DNA of 44,388 bases, taken from the NCBI RefSeq assembly GCF_905372335.1, contig NZ_CAJPOU010000009.1, positions 1 to 44,388 on the forward strand. Direction: 5' to 3'. Shown piece after piece: positions 40,853 to 44,388 of this stretch; within the stretch, counting starts at the first letter, position 1, and each line of letters starts with the position of its first letter. A model generated the notes under the pieces. That model saw only the letters and a list, made by a program, of their open reading frames with translations, was not told the origin of the DNA and ran no database searches. Origin of the DNA: Streptococcus sp. A12. Its GTDB lineage: Bacteria; Bacillota; Bacilli; Lactobacillales; Streptococcaceae. The translations under genes and the position numbers were made by a program.

Positions 40853-42889
40853 TTATTTTGTGTTCAATTGGTTGAAGGCTGCAACATTATTAGCTTTCGC
40901 TACAAGGCCTGCAAGAAGGGCCAGACGGTTGTTTTTAACAGCCTCATCTTCTGCCATTACCATGGTATTGTCAAAGAAATCATCGATGATTGGGCTAAGA
41001 GCAAAGAGTTGAGCCAATTTGTCACTAGCTGAACCAGTCAATTCAAGCTCTTCAATCGCTTTGGCAAGGGCTTTTTCTTGATCATTTTCAAAGAGACTAG
41101 CATCGACTGCTACTGAAGCATCTGCTTTTTCTGCCAAGTTGAAGGCACGAGAGAGGGACTCAACAGCCGCCTTGTAACCATCGGTCTTCGCAGCTTCTGA
41201 AAGAGCTTCAGCTGCTTCCAGCATATCAGCCACGACAAAGTTTGAACTAGCAAGAACAGCTTCTTTGATATCTTTTGGTGTGCGTCCCATCATCTTGTCC
41301 ACACGCGCCTTGATGAAGTTGAGCACTTCTGCTTGATTGTCATAGGAAAGGCTATCAAATGAAAGTCCGTAAAGGCTATCAATCAACTCATCCATAGGGA
41401 TATGCCAACCAAAAGCATCCAAGATACGAACAATCCCTTGTGTTGCACGACGAAGCGCATAAGGGTCATTGGAACCTGATGGAATCAAGCCTACTGAGAA
41501 GAAGGAAAGGAGGGTATCCAATTTATCTGCAAGCGCAAGGATAGCACCAACCTTAGTCTCTGGAAGAGCTCCGTCTGCTGAATCAGGAAGGTAGTGCTCA
41601 CGGATAGCTGTCGCAACCGCAGCATCTTCACCAGCTAGGAGGGCGTATTTTTCACCCATGATTCCTTGCAATTCATCGAACTCTCCGACCATACCCGTCA
41701 AGAGGTCAAATTTGTAGATTTCAGCTGCACGAGCGACGGCTGCCGTTTCTTCAGTTGTCAAACCAGCTTGCTCAGCTAGTGACGCTGCAATGACACCAGC
41801 ACGCGCCATGTGTTCTGAAAGAGAACCAATTTTTTCATGGAAGGTCACGTGTGCCAATTTAGCAACCAGGTCTTCAATCTTAAGTTTTTGGTCTTCACGC
41901 CAGAAGAATTCACCATCTTCAAGACGTGCCACCAATACTTTTTCATTTCCTCGAACAACATTTTCCAAGTGTTCAGCGTTTCCATTACGGACGGAGATGA
42001 AGTTTGGTTTGAGCTGACCATCCAGGTCACGTACAACAAAGTAACGTTGGTGTGTTTCCATTGAGGTCACCAAGACTTCTTCTGGAACGTCCAAATATTT
42101 GGTGTCAAAGCTTCCCATAAAGGCCGTTGGGTATTCCACCAAGTTCAAGACTTCATTTAGAAGTCCTTCTTCGATTTGGACTTTTACTCCTTCTACAGCC
42201 TCGATAGCCTTGATTTGCTCACGAATCATGTTTTCACGTTCTTTGCTATCCGCAATCACGTAAACCGTGCGAAGGTCTTCTTCATAAGAATCCGCATTGG
42301 TAATTTCCACTTCATGTCCAAGGAAACGGTGTCCACGACTGACACGACCTGATTGGATATCCAAGAAATCAAGGTCAAGCGCTTCATCACCCAAAAGCAC
42401 TGTCAAGGTATGGACTGGACGGATGTATTCAAAGCTGTTGTTAGCCCAGTGCATGCTGACTGGGAAGGTCAATGAAGCAAGTACTTCTGGAAGGCCAGCC
42501 AAGACTTCTTTGGCAGGTTTTCCAGCTTCGTGTTTCGTAACATAAACGTACTCTTCCCCTTTGACTTCACGGAATTCGATATCGTCAACGGTCAAGCCCT
42601 TTCCACGGACGAATCCTTGGGCCGCTTTTGAGAAGTTTCCATTTGCATCCAAGGCGATTTTCTTAGAAGGTCCTTTAAAATCTTCAGTCAAATCCGTTTG
42701 TTGATCCGCCAAACCAATGACACGGACAGCCAAACGGCGTGGCGTTGAGAAGGTTTGAATGCTTTCGTATGAAAGACGGTTGTCATCCAAGAAGGCTGCC
42801 ATTTTTTCACCGAGTTGTTTTTCACTTGGTGTGACAACGTAGGCTGGCAACTCTTCAAGTCCTAGTTCTACTAATAAGTTTTTTGTCAT
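40853..42889 (-). CDS. glyS: Glycyl-tRNA synthetase beta subunit
   Basis: Beta chain of the bacterial alpha2beta2 glycyl-tRNA synthetase; carries tRNA binding and the HD-like and anticodon-binding domains. 678 aa, the usual streptococcal size. Recognised by MTKNLLVELGLEELPAYVV, FSTPRRLAV, GPSKKIA, ETHQRYF, FVSVRNG-like FISVRNG, and DKLDTLLSFFSVG, DPYALRRATQGIVRI. The frame is open to 42946, but the ATG at 42889 has GGAG 7 bp upstream and gives the canonical N terminus. Downstream of glyQ after a 208-bp hairpin-rich gap. Confidence 0.97.
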   Translation of the reverse strand: MTKNLLVELGLEELPAYVVTPSEKQLGEKMAAFLDDNRLSYESIQTFSTPRRLAVRVIGLADQQTDLTEDFKGPSKKIALDANGNFSKAAQGFVRGKGLTVDDIEFREVKGEEYVYVTKHEAGKPAKEVLAGLPEVLASLTFPVSMHWANNSFEYIRPVHTLTVLLGDEALDLDFLDIQSGRVSRGHRFLGHEVEITNADSYEEDLRTVYVIADSKERENMIREQIKAIEAVEGVKVQIEEGLLNEVLNLVEYPTAFMGSFDTKYLDVPEEVLVTSMETHQRYFVVRDLDGQLKPNFISVRNGNAEHLENVVRGNEKVLVARLEDGEFFWREDQKLKIEDLVAKLAHVTFHEKIGSLSEHMARAGVIAASLAEQAGLTTEETAAVARAAEIYKFDLLTGMVGEFDELQGIMGEKYALLAGEDAAVATAIREHYLPDSADGALPETKVGAILALADKLDTLLSFFSVGLIPSGSNDPYALRRATQGIVRILDAFGWHIPMDELIDSLYGLSFDSLSYDNQAEVLNFIKARVDKMMGRTPKDIKEAVLASSNFVVADMLEAAEALSEAAKTDGYKAAVESLSRAFNLAEKADASVAVDASLFENDQEKALAKAIEELELTGSASDKLAQLFALSPIIDDFFDNTMVMAEDEAVKNNRLALLAGLVAKANNVAAFNQLNTK

Positions 42890-43097
42890 GTTTTTTCTCC
42901 GAAAAATATCTTTTTTTCCAGTTTGCCTTATGTGATTGGCACGCAAGCAACCGACTTCGTCGTTTCATTGCTAAAATTGGAGCCTAAAGTCTCCAATTTT
43001 GCCTGGTATCGTTAGTTTCTCTAACGATACCTTTATCACTGCGGCAACTGGTTCTGTAGGATTGCTCTATCAGTCAATCCCATCTAATACGCTCTCT
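42890..43097. repeat. Hairpin-rich spacer between glyQ and glyS
   Basis: 208 bp without a convincing gene. It holds two perfect inverted repeats in tandem: GGTATCGTTAG/CTAACGATACC (43005-43015, 43021-43031) and AAAATTGGAG/CTCCAATTTT (42973-42982, 42991-43000), 4 bp apart. The flank CGACTTCGTCG (42952-42962) is a third short palindrome. I cannot assign it to a named element (BOX, RUP); ACGAAGTCGG recalls the BOX core only vaguely. Confidence 0.55.
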
Positions 43098-44015
43098 TTA
43101 TTCTTCCTCTTCTGCTAGGAGTTTTGCGCGTGTGGCTTCGTCGAGAAGTGGGTAACCAAGTTTTTTACGTTCTGCGACGAAAGTTTTGGCTACAACACGG
43201 GCCAAGTTACGGATGCGGGCAATGTAGCCAGCGCGTTCTGTAACAGAAACAGCACCACGTGCATCTAGCAAGTTGAAGGTGTGTGAGCATTTCAAAACAT
43301 AGTCATAGGCTGGGTGAACAAGGCCCAATTCCAAAGCACGTCCTGCTTCTTTTTCAAATTTTTCGAAGTTTTCAAGAAGCATATCTTGGTCAGAAACTTC
43401 AAAGCTGTATTTTGAGTGCTCGTATTCTGGTTGAAGGAAGATTTCTCCGTATTTTACCCCTGGAGCCCACTCAATATCGTAAACAGAATCTACTTCTTGG
43501 ATATAAGAAGCTAAACGCTCCAACCCATAAGTGACCTCAGCGGTAACAGGAGCAGTTGCCAAACCACCGACTTGTTGGAAGTAGGTGAACTGAGTGATTT
43601 CCATACCGTCAAGCCAAACTTCCCAACCAAGACCAGCTGAACCAGTTGATGGGTTTTCCCAGTTATCTTCAACGAAGCGGATATCGTGTTCCAATGGATT
43701 GATCCCCAATTTTTCCAATGACTCAAGGTAAAGCTCCTGGATGTTTGATGGTGATGGTTTCATGACCACTTGGAATTGGTGGTGTTGGTAAAGACGGTTG
43801 GGGTTTTCCCCGTAACGACCATCTGCTGGACGACGAGATGGCTCTACATAAGCCGCATTCCATGGCTCAGGACCAATGGCACGAAGGAAGGTGTAAGGAC
43901 TCATGGTTCCCGCACCCTTTTCGTTATCATAAGCCTGCATCAGCATACAACCCTGGTCATTCCAGTATTGTTGCAAAGTCAAAATAATTTCTTGAAATGT
44001 TAATTTCTTAGACAT
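43098..44015 (-). CDS. glyQ: Glycyl-tRNA synthetase alpha subunit
   Basis: Catalytic alpha chain of class II glycyl-tRNA synthetase. 305 aa with MSKKLTFQEIILTLQQYWNDQG, AGTMSPYTFLRAIGPEPW, the class II motif 2 region YVEPSRRPADGRYGENPNR, and FTYFQQVGG. SD AAGGAG with 7-bp spacing. Controlled by a glycine T-box upstream. Between the T-box terminator and this start lies a duplicated glyQ start and a GC-rich insert; the protein itself is complete and normal. Confidence 0.97.
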   Translation of the reverse strand: MSKKLTFQEIILTLQQYWNDQGCMLMQAYDNEKGAGTMSPYTFLRAIGPEPWNAAYVEPSRRPADGRYGENPNRLYQHHQFQVVMKPSPSNIQELYLESLEKLGINPLEHDIRFVEDNWENPSTGSAGLGWEVWLDGMEITQFTYFQQVGGLATAPVTAEVTYGLERLASYIQEVDSVYDIEWAPGVKYGEIFLQPEYEHSKYSFEVSDQDMLLENFEKFEKEAGRALELGLVHPAYDYVLKCSHTFNLLDARGAVSVTERAGYIARIRNLARVVAKTFVAERKKLGYPLLDEATRAKLLAEEEE

Positions 44016-44050
44016 TAAATACTCCTTGATTTAAATGATTTCTTGCGACA

Positions 44051-44170
44051 CGAGACTGCCTCGTCGATTATACGAGGCAAGACGAGTTAGTACTGCGTCT
44101 AGCTCAGGCACCCTAGTGCTGAGCGTGAGGCAGTCCGACTGTAAGGAGGTCTCCGCCACTAACGCAGTGG
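44051..44170. other. GC-rich, hairpin-dense insert in the glyQ leader
   Basis: Counting bases gives 69 G+C in 120, against about 40 percent nearby. It contains GACTGCCTC (44054-44062) against GAGGCAGTC (44127-44135), a local hairpin GCCTCG/CGAGGC (about 44059-44078), GCTCAG-CAC/GTG-CTGAGC (about 44102-44124), and CCACT/AGTGG (about 44156-44170). This looks like a small structured element; no transposase or known family is recognised. Confidence 0.55.
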
Positions 44171-44190
44171 AAGGTTAGTTTTTTAGACAT
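44113..44190 (-). CDS. Upstream ORF mimicking the glyQ start (25 codons)
   Basis: ATG at 44190 has a good SD (AAAAGGAGAAGAAG). It encodes MSKKLTF, identical to the first seven residues of GlyQ, then HCVSGGDLLTVGLPHAQH and a TAG within the GC-rich insert. It would be translated on the mature glyQS leader just after T-box antitermination. It is either a broken remnant of a glyQ 5' end or a regulatory uORF; the sequence cannot decide. Confidence 0.6.
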   Translation of the reverse strand: MSKKLTFHCVSGGDLLTVGLPHAQH

Positions 44191-44230
44191 CTTCTTCTCC
44201 TTTTTATAAATTCTTGCGACTTTGGATACA

Positions 44231-44388
44231 AAAAAACCGCGTCTTTGCTCCTAAGTCAAGTGACCTAGGGGCGTCAAAAACGCGGTTCCACCCTAATTTA
44301 TTACTTCATTTTATTCTACTGTACTCAGCTATTTACTGAGAGAAAGCGCCACTTGCTTATCTTGTTCTGCTTGGCTTTCACTATCCCA
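44231..44388 (-). promoter_or_regulatory. Glycine T-box leader of glyQS (5' part outside the window)
   Basis: On the minus strand the canonical T-box sequence AGGGTGGAACCGCG lies at 44294-44281. Its UGGA matches a tRNA acceptor end with discriminator U, which fits tRNA-Gly. Stem III is CTCAG(TAAATAG)CTGAG (about 44325-44341), and GAAAGC/GCTTTC (about 44342-44380) probably closes the 3' part of Stem I. The terminator alternative pairs AACCGCG with CGCGGTT around a GCTCCTA/TAGGGGC inner stem and ends in TTTTTTT (44236-44230). The specifier loop lies partly or wholly beyond the window edge. Confidence 0.92.

Larger units (their letters stand above)
44040..44220 (-). repeat. Diverged direct repeat of the glyQ start flanking an insert
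   Basis: Two copies of the unit GTCGCAAGAA - AT-rich leader with SD - ATG - codons for MSKKLTF occur: the upstream copy at 44220-44170 and the downstream copy at 44049 to 43995, which is the real glyQ start. The 10-nt GTCGCAAGAA is identical in both. The seven shared codons differ at four third or synonymous first positions only. About 120 bp of foreign-looking sequence separates the copies. Confidence 0.8.

Noticed and set aside
42890..42946. N-terminal extension of glyS
   Set aside because: No SD at the longer start; the ATG at 42889 has GGAG and gives the canonical GlyS N terminus.
42855..42968. 37-codon very basic ORF overlapping the glyS start in another frame
   Set aside because: No SD and no recognisable features; its amino-acid make-up follows from the A/G-rich DNA. 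Mentioned only because it crosses the glyS start.
1..44388. CRISPR array, prophage, insertion sequence, tRNA or rRNA
   Set aside because: No regularly spaced repeats, integrase, transposase, phage structural genes, cloverleaf or rRNA signatures were seen on either strand.

Overview
The window is a stretch of low-GC Firmicute chromosome that I read as Streptococcus, most likely a naturally transformable viridans species. Evidence: a MapZ division protein, a Cof-hydrolase/cyclophilin fusion, a ComX-type com-box in front of comFA, LiaFSR next to the StkP/PhpP pair, a type-B RNase P RNA, and extended -10 promoters (TGnTATAAT). The gene order (hpf-comFC-comFA | yigZ-cysK | cvfD-cof/ppi-liaRSF-stkP-phpP-rsmB-fmt-priA-rpoZ-gmk-rny | luxS | mapZ-rlmL-rnpB-gpsB-ypsA | recU-pbp1A | pepC ... 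nadE-pncB-trxB ... mraY-pbp2X-ftsL-rsmH) is the syntenic block I recall from S. mutans and sanguinis-group genomes. Species cannot be named from this alone.

Layout. 1-3.4 kb: ribosome hibernation factor and the comF DNA-uptake operon on the minus strand, divergent from yigZ. 3.4-4.4 kb: cysK, monocistronic. 4.4-8.6 kb: an S1-domain RNA-binding protein, the HAD/cyclophilin fusion and the LiaFSR envelope-stress system. 8.7-17 kb: one long operon from the gmk promoter through rpoZ, priA, fmt, rsmB and phpP to stkP, ended by a strong terminator. 17-19 kb: rny, divergent from luxS. 19.6-26.4 kb: a division and wall cluster (mapZ, rlmL, rnpB, gpsB, ypsA, then divergent recU-pbp1A). 26.4-32 kb: pepC, a GNAT enzyme, NAD salvage (nadE-pncB) and trxB with a small DUF4059 membrane protein. 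32.3-33.9 kb: a two-gene amino-acid ABC importer with no binding protein. 34-40.2 kb: a DEAD-box helicase, then mraY-pbp2X-ftsL-rsmH. 40.3-44.4 kb: a 60-aa membrane protein, then DUF896, glyS and glyQ behind a glycine T-box that runs off the right edge.

How the genes work together. The window is rich in cell-envelope and division functions: the kinase StkP with phosphatase PhpP, its expected target MapZ, GpsB, the synthases PBP1A and PBP2X, FtsL, the lipid I enzyme MraY, and LiaFSR as damage sensor. The rest is core information processing (PriA, omega, RNase Y, RNase P, RsmB, RsmH, RlmL, Fmt, GlyQS) plus NAD, thioredoxin and cysteine metabolism.

No prophage, insertion sequence, CRISPR array, tRNA or rRNA gene was seen. 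Most of the window is ordinary conserved core, and I do not claim a new biological system. The most unusual item is the glyQ leader. Between the T-box and glyQ lies a second glyQ-like start (SD, ATG and seven codons encoding MSKKLTF, four of them differing only synonymously), followed by a GC-rich, hairpin-dense insert. The result is a 25-codon upstream ORF. A second hairpin-rich insert separates glyQ and glyS.
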